Of a DNA stretch of 64,000 nt, positions 23,861-32,828 are shown piece after piece. Both the position numbers and the translations under genes were made by a program. The stretch spans positions 85,501-149,500 of the forward strand of contig NZ_JAHLZY020000003.1 of assembly GCF_018967865.2 (NCBI RefSeq), in the 5' to 3' direction. Source of the DNA: Hymenobacter siberiensis (GTDB lineage Bacteria > Bacteroidota > Bacteroidia > Cytophagales > Hymenobacteraceae). Below the pieces are notes generated by a model. That model saw only the letters and a program-made list of their open reading frames with translations, had not been told where the DNA came from and ran no database searches. Within the stretch, counting starts at the first letter, position 1. Each line of letters opens with the position of its first letter.

Positions 23861-25529
23861 AGGGAATGGTAACGGTGAAGGTGGTGCCAACGCCCAGCTC
23901 GCTGTGCAGGGCAATGTGGCCGTCCATCAGCTCCAGGTACTTGGCAATAATGAAAAGGCCCAGCCCGGTGCCGGGCAGCTCGGTGGCATTGTGAGCCCGA
24001 AAAAACCGCTCGAACAAGTGCTCTTGGTCGGCCGGCGAAATGCCGATGCCCTGGTCCTGAACCTTGAGCAGCAGCTCATTATTTCGGCACTCCATCGCCA
24101 CGGTCACCACGGCGTTTTCGCCGGAATACTTGAGGGCATTGGACAGCAGGTTGAGCAGAATTTTGCGTAGCAGCGAATCATCGAGCCGAATGGCCCCGTC
24201 GTAGGCCTGCACCACAATGGTCTGGCCGGCCTTGCGCAGGCCCTGCACGGCGGCCACGGTTTCGACCAGCAGGGCGGCCGGGTCGCAGTTGGCGGGGTGG
24301 GCCACGAGCTTGCCTTCCTCCAGGCGGTCGGCCGACAGGAATTCTTCCAGCAGGTCGTTGAGGTGCTCCACGGCCGTACGAATGTGCGCCACGTGCCGCA
24401 GGCGGTCGGGCTGCTGGTCGGCGGCGGGGTATTCGGCAATGAGGTCGGCCGAGGTGAGCACCACCGTGAGGGGCGTGCGAAACTCGTGTGAGGCCATGCT
24501 CACGAAGCGCGATTTCAGCTCGCCCAGCGCCTGCTCAGCGGCCAGGGCCTGGGTCAGCTCGCGGCCCCGGCGCTCCAACTGCTGCAGCGTCACGAGCAGG
24601 GCGTGGGTACGGTCGGTTACTTGGTGTTCCAGCTCGGCGTTGCTCAGGCGCAGCTCCTCGTTGAGGGCCTGCACCCGCTGGCGGGCCAGCACCAGCGCGG
24701 TCACGTCGGTGGCGATGATTAGCACGCCGCTCACTTCCCCGGTCGCCTCGCGGGTGGCCTGGTACACGAAGTTGTAGTAAAACGGGTCGAGCTGGCCCGA
24801 GTTGGTCTGGTCGAGGTGCACGAGCATTTCGCTGGCCCGAAAGGCCTCGCCCGTGCGGTACACCGCATCGAGGTGCTCGAACAGGTGCTGGTCAGCCAGC
24901 TCGGGGGCAGCCGCGCGGTAGGTGCGCCCCACCAGCGGGCGGTGGCCAAAGGCCCGCCGGAAGCCCTCGTTGGCCAGTTCAATGACATGCGTGGGACCTT
25001 GTAGCAGGGCAATTACCACCGGCGCCTGCCCGATGAGGCCCAGGAGGCGCTGGCGCTGGGCTTCGGCCGTGGCCCCGGCCGCCCATTCGCGGGCCTGGCT
25101 TTCGCGCAGGGCCTTCTCTAGGGCGCCACGGGGCTGCTCGGCCGTGTCAGTAAAGCTCACCAGCAGCCACGGCCCCTGCCGCCGGGCGGCCACGTAGAAA
25201 TAGCTATCGAAGCCATTGGTCTGGGAATGGACTTCGTAGCGGCCGGGCGTGTCGGTTTCGAAGACCTGGCGGTAAAAATCCAGCACCCCACTGGCTGGCA
25301 GGTGCGGGAAATACTTCAGCAGGGTGCCCCCCGGCCGCTCGGGCTGCCCCCAGTTGCGCTGCGCGGCCGGGCTCAGGTACTCCACCGCAAAATCGGCCGG
25401 TTTGCCCCCGCCCGGCGTGTACACCGGGCGCAGCAGCAGCACCGCCGCCAGCGATACGTCCAGCAACGCGGGCAGTAGCTCGGCCGGAAAGGCCGCGCCG
25501 GGGGGCAGCAGAGGGATAGGAGCAACCAT
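23838..25529 (-). CDS. PAS sensor histidine kinase, partner of the receiver-CRP protein
   Basis: 563 residues, no membrane helix. Two PAS-type domains (about 20-135 and 160-280), a coiled coil (LNEELRLSNAELEHQVTDRT), then SMASHEFRTPLTVVL with the phospho-acceptor His, KILLNLLSNALKYSGE (N box), VQDQGIGISP (G1), HLFERFFRA (F) and GTGLGLFIIAKYLE (G2). The core is complete. The gene ends inside the response regulator's start, so phosphotransfer between them is the natural reading. The signal is unknown. Confidence 0.9.
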   Translation of the reverse strand: MVAPIPLLPPGAAFPAELLPALLDVSLAAVLLLRPVYTPGGGKPADFAVEYLSPAAQRNWGQPERPGGTLLKYFPHLPASGVLDFYRQVFETDTPGRYEVHSQTNGFDSYFYVAARRQGPWLLVSFTDTAEQPRGALEKALRESQAREWAAGATAEAQRQRLLGLIGQAPVVIALLQGPTHVIELANEGFRRAFGHRPLVGRTYRAAAPELADQHLFEHLDAVYRTGEAFRASEMLVHLDQTNSGQLDPFYYNFVYQATREATGEVSGVLIIATDVTALVLARQRVQALNEELRLSNAELEHQVTDRTHALLVTLQQLERRGRELTQALAAEQALGELKSRFVSMASHEFRTPLTVVLTSADLIAEYPAADQQPDRLRHVAHIRTAVEHLNDLLEEFLSADRLEEGKLVAHPANCDPAALLVETVAAVQGLRKAGQTIVVQAYDGAIRLDDSLLRKILLNLLSNALKYSGENAVVTVAMECRNNELLLKVQDQGIGISPADQEHLFERFFRAHNATELPGTGLGLFIIAKYLELMDGHIALHSELGVGTTFTVTIPYADHSAD

Positions 25530-25682
25530 AAAAGAGCAGGAAAACCGGCCCGCGTACGGCTGGCGCTTAAAAAGTATATGTGATAATCTGTTACTTATAC
25601 GCGGCTACCGCCCCGATAGCCGGCATAACGAGCATTAGCCTGCGGCATAACCTGCCTCATGGGAGCGGCCACAGCGGCGGCC

Positions 25683-25690
25683 TACCTTTG
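25683..25690 (+). promoter_or_regulatory. Bacteroidota-type -7 element
   Basis: TACCTTTG fits the TAnnTTTG consensus used by the main sigma factor of Bacteroidota and lies 28 bases before the ATG at 25718. A convincing -33 TTG was not found, so this is moderate evidence. Confidence 0.5.
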
Positions 25691-25717
25691 AATTTGTGCC
25701 CCTGGTGGGCCTTCTCC

Positions 25718-26053
25718 ATGCCACTTCGCCCCCTCGTATCCCTTCCCCCGTTGGCCGCCGCCGTGCTGCTGGTGCTGCTGCCGCTGGTAGGCAGCGCCGG
25801 GGTGGAGGCTACCCAGCACCGGCTGGCAGCGCTCCAACGCCGCCTGGGGGACGCCATTTTCGTACTCGTGGTGGACGAGGCCAGCCACCCCGACGTGGTG
25901 CGCAGCTTCCAGCCGGCCGGGCTGCCCATGTGCGTGCTCGTGCAACAGGGCCAGGAGCTGTGGCGGCAGCCAGGCCTACCCGAAGAGGAGTTGCTGGCCG
26001 AGCAGCTGCTGGGCCGTTTGCGCCCGGCTGCCAGCGGCCCGGCGGTAGCCTAA
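25718..26053 (+). CDS. Small exported thioredoxin-fold-like protein without CxxC
   Basis: 111 residues from ATG 25718, chosen because the hydrophobic leader (VSLPPLAAAVLLVLLPLVG) and a -7 promoter element fit it. After the leader, LGDAIFVLVVDEASHPDVV and FQPAGLPMCVLVQQGQELW resemble the central part of a thioredoxin fold with the cis-Pro region (LPMCVLV), but no CxxC redox centre is present. Probably periplasmic or membrane-anchored. Divergent from the PAS kinase. The assignment rests on pattern only. Confidence 0.5.
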   Translation: MPLRPLVSLPPLAAAVLLVLLPLVGSAGVEATQHRLAALQRRLGDAIFVLVVDEASHPDVVRSFQPAGLPMCVLVQQGQELWRQPGLPEEELLAEQLLGRLRPAASGPAVA

Positions 26054-26262
26054 GGCGCAACCAGCCTGCTTTTCAGCGGTACCAGCCCATTACCCGCGTA
26101 ACTATCTGTAAAAGAGATAGTCAATCGTGCTGCTGGCGGGGTTCCCGGCCCGGAAGCGGGAGTACGCGGCGCGGCCTTTTGTAAGGCCGGCATGAGGAGG
26201 ATTATCTGGTATCATAAGCTGGCTCATGGCACCACGGTAGGGGCTGCCGCTACTTTTGACCT

Positions 26263-26304
26263 GTCCGATACGGCGCTGCGAGGGTTTACTGCGCCGTATC
26301 GGAC
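26263..26304. repeat. Short inverted repeat
   Basis: GTCCGATACGGCGC (26263-26276) and its perfect complement (26291-26304) around a 14-base loop. It lies between the thioredoxin-like gene and the small lipoprotein and could be a terminator or an operator; no T-run follows. Confidence 0.45.
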
Positions 26305-26355
26305 TTCACTGGTTGCCCCGCACCCTGGCGGCTTCTGCCATTCCTCTGATACTTT

Positions 26356-26616
26356 ATGGTTACCAAGTATTTAGGGCCTATTACTTTGCTCTGGACCGGG
26401 GTCAGCCTGCTGGTGGTAGCCTGCAACGGCTCGCCGGCCTCTCCGGCTCCCCCTGCCAACCTGCCGCCCGGCAAGGTAGCTGCAGCTGCCCCTCCCCAAA
26501 CGGCCGCCGCCGACTCGGCCGCTCCATCGGCTTCCGCAGGCCAGCCGGTGCCTTTTGTAGGCCGCCCAACGGTAGGGGCGTCCATCCGGGCGGCCCAGGC
26601 CAATGCTGCCCGCTAA
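26356..26616 (+). CDS. Small Ala/Pro-rich lipoprotein
   Basis: 86 residues. Leader WTGVSLLVVACNGS contains a lipobox with Cys23; the mature part is low-complexity Ala/Pro/Ser and has no domain. Probably anchored in the envelope. Hypothetical; supported by a credible signal peptide and GC-rich codon use like the neighbours. Confidence 0.5.
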   Translation: MVTKYLGPITLLWTGVSLLVVACNGSPASPAPPANLPPGKVAAAAPPQTAAADSAAPSASAGQPVPFVGRPTVGASIRAAQANAAR

Positions 26617-26723
26617 CCCGGTGGCCGCCCCGGCCCAGGTCGCGCCTGTTGTGAGCACATTTTAAGCTTTTCGTGCGACGCTGCACGCGACTCACTTTGG
26701 CGAGCTAGTCTAATCCTTTTTCC

Positions 26724-27038
26724 ATGAAAATCTCCTCTCCTGCCGCGGCCCTACCCGCCACCACCGTGGCGCAGAAGCCCTTGTACCTGGCTGGCTTAAC
26801 GCCCAAACAGCTGGCGTGCCTGCTGCTCGCCCCGCCGGCGCACCTCTCCGTCGATTGTCGGGAGCAGTTGGTGCCGCACCCGCAGGGCGTGTGTCGCTTT
26901 GTGACGCAGCTGCTGGTCATCCGCAGCCGGGGCACGTGCATCCAATTATGCCAGGTCCATCCCGTGTTGCACCGCTGCCTGCACCTGTTGGCGCTGGGGC
27001 CGGTGTTTCACTTAGAGGCCATTCAAAACAGGCAGTAG
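26724..27038 (+). CDS. STAS-like small protein
   Basis: 104 residues. From residue ~23 it reads LAGLTPKQLACLLLAPPAHL then LSVDCREQLVPHPQGVCRFV and LRCLHLLALGPVFHLE-like segments; an acidic/Cys turn (VDC) followed by a helix and an alternating strand/helix pattern resembles anti-anti-sigma STAS domains. No phosphorylatable Ser/Thr could be pinned down. A TCACTTTG stretch about 25 bases upstream is a near match to the -7 element. A second, broken copy of this gene lies at 27734-27939, just after the next gene. Confidence 0.5.
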   Translation: MKISSPAAALPATTVAQKPLYLAGLTPKQLACLLLAPPAHLSVDCREQLVPHPQGVCRFVTQLLVIRSRGTCIQLCQVHPVLHRCLHLLALGPVFHLEAIQNRQ

Positions 27039-27070
27039 TCAAGTAATTCTTTCACTTCATTCCTTTCTCA

Positions 27071-27691
27071 ATGAAATATTTTCTCATAGGCCTCGCGCTT
27101 GCATTGAGCGGTGGGCTGAGCGGCTGTACCGCTATTTCCGGCGTTAATGTAGAGCAGCGCGATAATGTCAACTTCAGTAAGTACCGCACCTTCGACTTTG
27201 CCGAGACGCAAGTGAAAACCAACGGCAACCAAAATCCGTTGTTGCGCAGCCCCATTGCCCAGGACCATATTAAGCAGGTCATTGGCGGTGAGCTGGCCAG
27301 GCGTGGCCTGCGGCAGGTAGACAACAATCCTGACCTTCTTATTACGACCCACACCTACATCGATGAAGCGGAGCGCACGGTTTATCGTAACGCCTACCCA
27401 GGGGCGAACTTTGCCTACCCTTACTCCGTGGGCTACCACGGGGCGTATCTGCCCATCAACTACGGCTATTGGTATTCGCCCGCTTACTACCAGCGGCCTT
27501 ACTACCAGCAGCAGCATACGGAGCAGTACACCCAGGGTACGCTCATTATCGACTTCATCGACCGCCGCACTAATAACCTCGTGTGGCGCGGCTCGCTGGC
27601 CGACCCCGTGAATGACCCCGGCCGCCTGGGCAGCGAGTTCAGCGTATCGGCCAAAGACATTCTGGACCAGTTTCCGATTAAGGTAAAGTAG
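27071..27691 (+). CDS. DUF4136 lipoprotein
   Basis: 206 residues with lipoprotein signal GGLSGC. FSKYRTFDFAETQVK and LIIDFIDRRTNNLVWRGSLA are the DUF4136 hallmarks, and the middle is Tyr-rich (YGYWYSPAYYQRPYYQQQ). Starts 32 bases after the STAS-like gene and may be co-transcribed. Distinct from, but of the same family as, the gene at 20207-20830. Envelope location inferred; function unknown. Confidence 0.85.
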   Translation: MKYFLIGLALALSGGLSGCTAISGVNVEQRDNVNFSKYRTFDFAETQVKTNGNQNPLLRSPIAQDHIKQVIGGELARRGLRQVDNNPDLLITTHTYIDEAERTVYRNAYPGANFAYPYSVGYHGAYLPINYGYWYSPAYYQRPYYQQQHTEQYTQGTLIIDFIDRRTNNLVWRGSLADPVNDPGRLGSEFSVSAKDILDQFPIKVK

Positions 27692-27733
27692 CCGCCCGCA
27701 ACCACGCGCAAGGCCTGTAACCAACGCAACGAG

Positions 27734-27939
27734 CCGGCTGCTTGCCCCGCCCGTGCACCTCGCCGTCGATTGTCGGGGACTGTTGGCGCCGCACTTGCCG
27801 GGCGTGTACCGCTTTGTGGCGCAGCTGCTTGTCATTCGCAGCCGGGGCGCGTGTATCCGAATTGTGCCAGGTTCGTCCCGTGCTGCAACGCTGCCTGCAC
27901 CGCCTGGCGCTGGGGCCGGTGTTCCACTTAACTAAATAA
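27734..27939 (+). pseudogene. Broken second copy of the STAS-like gene
   Basis: RLLAPPVHLAVDCRGLLAPH and GVYRFVAQLLVIRSRGACIR follow the gene at 26724-27038 closely; after about 27855 similarity continues in another frame (ELCQVRPVLQRCLHRLALG ... FHLTK). The 5' third is missing. Truncation and one frameshift mark it as a decayed duplicate flanking the DUF4136 gene. Confidence 0.7.
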
Positions 27940-27991
27940 GCGACGACCTCCACTCTGAGCGCAAGAAGCTGGCGCGAGCCAGCCGTTACTT

Positions 27992-29096
27992 ATGGTTGCT
28001 TCCCTGAAATTCTCCACCGCCAACGGTGCGACTTTTTACGCCACCCTGCGCGAGCGGGTGGATGCTTATTTTCAGTCGCGGTAGCTCTCGCGCCACGCCA
28101 ACGGGCGCATGTGGGCCAAAACGAGCTTCTTTCTGGCGAGTTTCTGCCTGCTCTATGGCCTGGTTGTGTTCGGGCCGGTTAGCCCGGGCCTCCGGCTGGT
28201 GCTAGCCGGGCTGCTGGGCGCGTGCAATGCCGGCATCGGCTTCAATATCTGTCACGATGCCCTGCATGGCGCGTTCTCCGCCAACAAGCGGGTCAACCAG
28301 GTTTTCAGCCTGCTCTTCAACCTGGTGGTGGCCAATTCCTACGTGTGGAACCTCACCCACAACGTGGTGCACCACACCTATACTAACATTCCCGGGCACG
28401 ACGAGGACATTGAAGTGGCGCCGGGCCTGATTCGCCTGTCGCCCGAGGAGCTGTGGCGGCCGTGGCAGCGCTACCAACACCTCTACGCTTTGCCGCTCTA
28501 CGGGCTGGCATCCCTCTCGTGGCTGTTCCGCAAAGACTACGTGAAGTTTTGTCAGGCCCAAATCGGGGCGCACGTTTCCCACCACCTGCGCCCCGAGTAC
28601 GTCAACCTGTTCGGTTACAAAGCACTCTACTACCTGCTCTTCATTGCCCAGTGCCGCTGCCCTGGGGCAGGTGCTGCTTGGCTTTCTGGTGCTGCACCTG
28701 GTCGAGGGCGTGGTGATGGGCCTGGTGTTTCAACTGGCGCACGTGGTGGAAGGAACGACTTTTTCCACCCCCGACGGCAGCGGCACGATGCAGGACGCCT
28801 GGGCCGTGCACCAGCTGCAGACCACGGCCAACTTCGCGCCCCACAACGGGCTGGCTAGCTTCTTCTGCGGGGGGCTGAACCGCCAGATTGAGTACCACCT
28901 GTTTCCGCGCGTGTGCCACATTCACTACCCGCCCCTGGCGTCCATCGTGCGGCAAACGGCGCGCGAATTTGGGCTGCCCTACCTGGAAAACCCCTCCTTT
29001 GGGTCGGCCCTGCGCTCGCACTACCGCCTCTTGCGCCGCCTGAGCCAGCCGGCCATAGTGGCGAAACCGGCTCGTTTGGTAGCCGTCTACGCGTAA
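27992..29096 (+). pseudogene. Front-end fatty acid desaturase with amber stop and frameshift
   Basis: From ATG 27992 the frame reads MVASLKFSTANGATFYATLR and so on to TAG at 28082, then resumes in the same frame at LSRHANGRMWAKTSF. Histidine boxes HDALHG and HNVVHH follow. Near 28640 the frame shifts, after FGYKALYYLLFIAQ, to GQVLLGFLVLHLVEG, which leads to the third box QIEYHLFP and the C-terminus. Joined, the ~367 residues would be a complete linoleoyl-CoA/delta-6-type membrane desaturase. Two independent lesions argue for a pseudogene. Loss of a desaturase could affect membrane unsaturation. Confidence 0.8.
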
Positions 29097-29307
29097 GGCT
29101 AAGCTACTCCGTAGAGCAAGAGAGCCTCAGAAAAACGAGGTTGTCTTGTGCTTGAATATTAAAACCCTCGTTTAAGTGAATAAAACAGCGAGTAGGTTGC
29201 GCTACCAGAAAAGCCAGGCAAAGCTATCGGAATTGGTTCAGAAAACTTGTTCAGCAATCTAAGTACAGCAAAGGGTATCTTCGTGATGAGAACCCTCTAC
29301 TTTAACG

Positions 29308-29919
29308 ATGAATATCGGCTACGCCCGCGTCTCAACCCGCGACCAGAACCTGGAACTACAACTCGACGCCCTGAACAAGGCCGGCTGTGAAACCATCTTC
29401 CAGGAGAAAGCTTCTGGGGCCACCAAAGCACGGCCTGAACTCGACCGGATGCTGGCGGGGCTGCGACCTGGCGACACGGTCTACATTTATAAACTCGACC
29501 GGTTGGGGCGCTCCCTGAAACACTTGCTCGACATGGTGGCAGAGTTGGAGTTTCGGGGCGTGGGCCTGGTTTCGCTCACCGATGCCATCAACACCACCTC
29601 GGCCCAGGGGCGGCTCGTATTTAACCTGTTCGCCTCCCTGGCCGAGTTTGAGCGGGAGCTAATTCGCGAGCGCACCCACGCGGGGCTGGCCTCGGCCCGG
29701 GCGCGAGGCCGGGTGGGCGGCCGCCGGCGGGGACTATCGGAAGAAGCGGAACGCACGGCCATCGTCGCTGAGACGCTTTATCGCGAACAGCAGCTCGGGG
29801 TGAACGAGATTGCTCAGCGCCTGCGCATCTCCAAGGTTACGCTCTATAAATACCTGCGCCACCGGGGCGTCGTCATTCACAGTCATCGAAAAGCCGCCGC
29901 AGCCAAGTCGACCGAGTGA
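29308..29919 (+). CDS. Serine recombinase (Tn3-type resolvase / invertase)
   Basis: 203 residues, intact. Catalytic Ser10 in YARVSTRDQN; conserved VYIYKLDRLGRSLKHLL and FNLFASLAEFERELIRERT, then a C-terminal helix-turn-helix (GVNEIAQRLRISKVTLYKYL). Members resolve cointegrates of Tn3-type transposons or invert DNA segments. A Tn3-type terminal repeat lies 28 bases downstream, which supports the resolvase role, but no TnpA transposase is in the window. Its res site could lie in the AT-richer 29097-29307 gap, which holds no gene. Confidence 0.92.
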   Translation: MNIGYARVSTRDQNLELQLDALNKAGCETIFQEKASGATKARPELDRMLAGLRPGDTVYIYKLDRLGRSLKHLLDMVAELEFRGVGLVSLTDAINTTSAQGRLVFNLFASLAEFERELIRERTHAGLASARARGRVGGRRRGLSEEAERTAIVAETLYREQQLGVNEIAQRLRISKVTLYKYLRHRGVVIHSHRKAAAAKSTE

Positions 29920-29947
29920 ATTTTGCGCCACCCTTTCGGTCAAAATC

Positions 29948-29987
29948 CTTAACGTGCTATTTATTCCGTTTTCTGAGAGCACCTCTG
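29948..29987 (-). repeat. Tn3-family terminal inverted repeat
   Basis: On the minus strand this reads from the outer end CTCAGAAAACGGAATAAATA then GCACGTTAAG, the conserved inner pattern of 38-bp Tn3/Tn21-family inverted repeats (CTCAGAAAACGG...GCACG(C/T)TAAG as I remember it). The interior of the element would lie to the left, with the resolvase. The partner repeat was not found with confidence. Confidence 0.6.
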
Positions 29988-30183
29988 GCAGGACGCGAAC
30001 ATTCTTCGAAAACTGCCGGCTCCAGGATGCCCGACGCCGACAGCGCGTGCGTGCTGCAACGCTACGCGGCAAGCCCGGCCGCTGGCCATCCCCGACTGCT
30101 GTACGCTGGCACCAGTACCGGCCGCTGCCCCTCACTACCCTACACCAACCGAATCTCAGCCCTTGAACCGTGACCAAAACTGA

Positions 30184-30652
30184 ATTTTGTCGTTGCTTGT
30201 GCTGGTTATGGGCCTGCTCAACGTGGGCCTGCTGACGATGCTCTGGTTCGGGTGGCCCAGCCACCAGGCCCTGCTGCACCAAGGCGCCAGTCCCGTGGTC
30301 GCCACCTTGGTAAGCGAGCTAAAGCTGACGGCCTCGCAGCACCAGCAGTTCAGCACGTTGCGCTAGGAGCACCAGGCCTAGGTGCAGGCGCTACTTCGGC
30401 AGCTGACGGCGCGGCGCGAGGAGCTATTCGCCCGCGCTGCTGGCCCGCATCGGCGGTTTGCAGCGCCAGACTGACTCCCTCACCTACGCCCACTTTGCCG
30501 CCCTGGGCCACCTGCTCACGCCAGCGCAACTGCCCCGTTGGCAACAGCTGGCCCCCACCCTACCGCGCCGCCTGCAGCAGCCGGGACCAGGGCCGGGACC
30601 GGACGAGCAGCGTTCCGGCCAGCGGGGGTGGCCCCGGCGGCCCGCCGCCTGA
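30184..30652 (+). pseudogene. Spy/CpxP-like periplasmic stress or metal-resistance protein, broken
   Basis: A hydrophobic leader (VMGLLNVGLLTMLWFGW) is followed by LVSELKLTASQHQQFSTLR, then in-frame TAG at 30364 and again at 30379, then VQALLRQLTARREELFAR. The rest continues one frame over as LLARIGGLQRQTDSLTYAHF and LLTPAQLPRWQQLAP. The repeated LTxxQxxxF helix pattern is typical of Spy/CpxP and CnrX-like proteins. Two stops and one frameshift make it a pseudogene. The 29988-30183 stretch before it shows no identifiable gene. Confidence 0.6.
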
Positions 30653-30786
30653 GGGGGCACCATTCGGTCCGCCCAAATAAATCGTCGAGGTATCGGCAGG
30701 TCAGTGGTGGGCGATGTTTGCTTCGGGATGAGTTTGTTTTATGTAACCCACTGATTAAAATCGGGTTTATCATAAGTTAACAACTT

Positions 30787-30980
30787 ATGAAATACTTCTA
30801 CCCTGGCCGTCTTTAGCTGTTTTAGCCCTGCTGCTGGCCTTTTACTCGCCGGCCCGGCAAACGGTGGGCTGGCAGCTGCATATGGTCGGTGCCACCGATG
30901 ACGGCTACGTGCTGCTGGCCCCCATTCAGTACACCCAAACATAGTTGATTGATGCTGCGCCCGGGCGCGCCGTCTAATAA
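30787..30980 (+). pseudogene. N-terminal remnant of an arylsulfotransferase-like gene
   Basis: After a short MKYFYPG start the frame shifts near 30808 to a hydrophobic leader (SLAVLALLLAFYSPA), then GWQLHMVGATDDGYVLLAPI, TAG at 30944, then LIDAAPGRAV. GYVLLAP...T-LID--GR-V resembles the beginning of secreted ASST-type sulfotransferases. Only the first ~60 codons survive. The family call is tentative. Confidence 0.35.
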
Positions 30981-31020
30981 GGGTCCGCACCAGACTAAGA
31001 ACGGAAAACAACGTTAAGGC

Positions 31021-31478
31021 ATCCTGACCTAGCGGTCTATCTCAGAAAACGTGCGTTTAAAAACTGCCAAGGCGACTTTCGAGAGAATCAGGTTCTGGCT
31101 GGGCTGGCGTGCAGCTTTTGCTTATTTCACATATCAACGACTTGGTTTGGCTTGAATAACTGACCTGGTGAGACAAATCAACTCGTCTTTGGTGGTCAAG
31201 CGAGCTTAGAGTTGTTTTCCGTTCCTAGCCTAACTAATGCGACCCCATAACCAACAGGTTTGAAAGTAATAGAAAGCACAAACACTCAATCCGATTAGTA
31301 CCTTTTTATGCCCATGATTCGCTAGTAGCTGAGGACACTTAGAGATACTTAAGAAACAACAATTTTTGTGCTCAATTGACTAATCAATTTGGTATTAACT
31401 AATTTTTTGAGGCATTTTATGCCAATTAAAACGAAAGCTTTACCACCGCCCCAGATAAGCAAATTAGGATTGTAGCAC
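31021..31478. other. AT-rich non-coding region
   Basis: About 460 bases of clearly lower GC than the surroundings, with no open frame of note. Fragments such as ATCTCAGAAAACG near 31040 recall Tn3-type ends but are too short to call. It ends at the ISKra4-type element. Confidence 0.5.
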
Positions 31479-32679
31479 TTGGGTGTAATTCAGAACTACG
31501 CGGTTGGTTTTTTAAACAGGTCCGTGAGCAGGTACATTTGGGGGCTTTTCAGTGCCGAGCGTAAGCGTACGAGCCGGTCGAGTCCGCCATTGGACCAGCG
31601 CTGCCCGCTTCGTTTGAGTCGGACCTGCAGCAGGGTGCGGTGGACAGCCTCGACGGGTCCGCTGCCGCAAAGCAGCCCGCGTTGGCGGAACCGGTCGTAG
31701 CGCAAGCGGGTCCGGTTAGTGGCCAGGTAGGCGCCGAGTTGAGCAGCCACCGAGCCAGCCAAGCCGAGCAACTCGGCCACGGCCTGTTCCACGGCCGAGC
31801 TTTGGCCGGCCCAGAGGCGGGCGTATTGGGCCGGCAGCCAGGAAGCGGGCGCGTCGGCGGCCTGGGCGGCAGCGGCGAGTTTTTCGGCCACGTGGTAGAA
31901 GTCCAGGATATGGGTGGCGTGGGGGTAAGCATCTTGTAACCAGCGGTGAATCCACTGCGCCCCGTCGGTGACAAACACCTGGTCGGCCGCCGCGTCCGGC
32001 GGCAGGGCTTGATCAAAGCGTTGGGTGAAGATGGCGAAGGGCCCGCGCTGGGCCACGTACTGCGACGGTCCCATCGTCCCGGCCGGGGCGCTGTGCTGGA
32101 AGATGCGGCCGACTTTGACTTCCTGCCAGCCCCTGTCAGTGAAGAGCATCGAGCCGTCGACCGGCCCCGGGTCGGCGCGCACCACCGGGCAGGGCGCATC
32201 GAGCGCGGCGGCCGGCAAGGCCTTGACCGCGGCTTGGGTGCGGCGGTACACCTGCGTCGTGCTCACCCGGATGCCCAGCAGCGATTCGACCAGCGGCGGC
32301 ACGTGGGCAAAAACGTGCTCAGCGGCCAGTAAAACCAGTTTCGCTTGTAGGTAGGGGCTGGTGCGCGAGCCCAGCACCGGGGCAATGAACGGGTTCGTCC
32401 TGGCGATGGCTACGCGCCCGAACCGGGTCTGGACAACGTTTTTTTTGCTTGTTGGCCGGCACCGACTCCAGGGTATGCTCCAGAACCGAACGTCCCAGCG
32501 CCGTCCACAACTGGTCGAATTTCTCTTCCAGCGTGTAAAAACCGGGCTCTTGGCCAATGCTTCTCAACTCGTCGTATTGCGCGGCGGCAAGCGCTAGGTA
32601 GGCTTCTTTCGTCATGACCAAAAGGAAGTAGAGCCTGCCTAAGTTACGGCCCCGGCGCGTAGTTTTGAATTACACCCAA
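31479..32679 (-). mobile_element. ISKra4-type insertion sequence
   Basis: 1201 bases with imperfect terminal inverted repeats of about 24 bp (TTGGGTGTAATTCAGAACTA at 31479 and the complement of TTGGGTGTAATTCAAAACTA ending at 32679). One transposase region fills it. No clear target duplication. Between 32680 and 32828 nothing is seen. Confidence 0.85.
31496..32615 (-). pseudogene. ISKra4-type transposase, split by a shift at an A8 run
   Basis: Translation from ATG 32615 gives MTKEAYLALAAAQYDELRS to VPANKQKK. At a run of eight A (minus strand, about 32443-32450) the family sequence moves to the +1 frame: KNVVQTRFGRVAIARTNPF, then SMLFTDRGWQEVKVGRIF, VFVTDGAQWIHRWL and CGSGPVEAVHRTL to the stop at 31496. 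Seven A would restore one frame of about 373 residues. This may be an inactivating insertion, a sequencing error, or a programmed slippage site; the IS630 element at 41721 has the same arrangement. Confidence 0.75.
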
Positions 32680-32828
32680 TTCAAACGGGGTTTCGTAAAA
32701 TTTGATTGATAGACGAGTTTCTTAAACTCGACACCCACACAAAATAGTTGGTCCAGGCTTCGACGGGACTTGCCGGCTGGTTAGTTTAGCGGTTCAGGAA
32801 AAGGAGGGTTTCAATTTGCGAACAAAAA

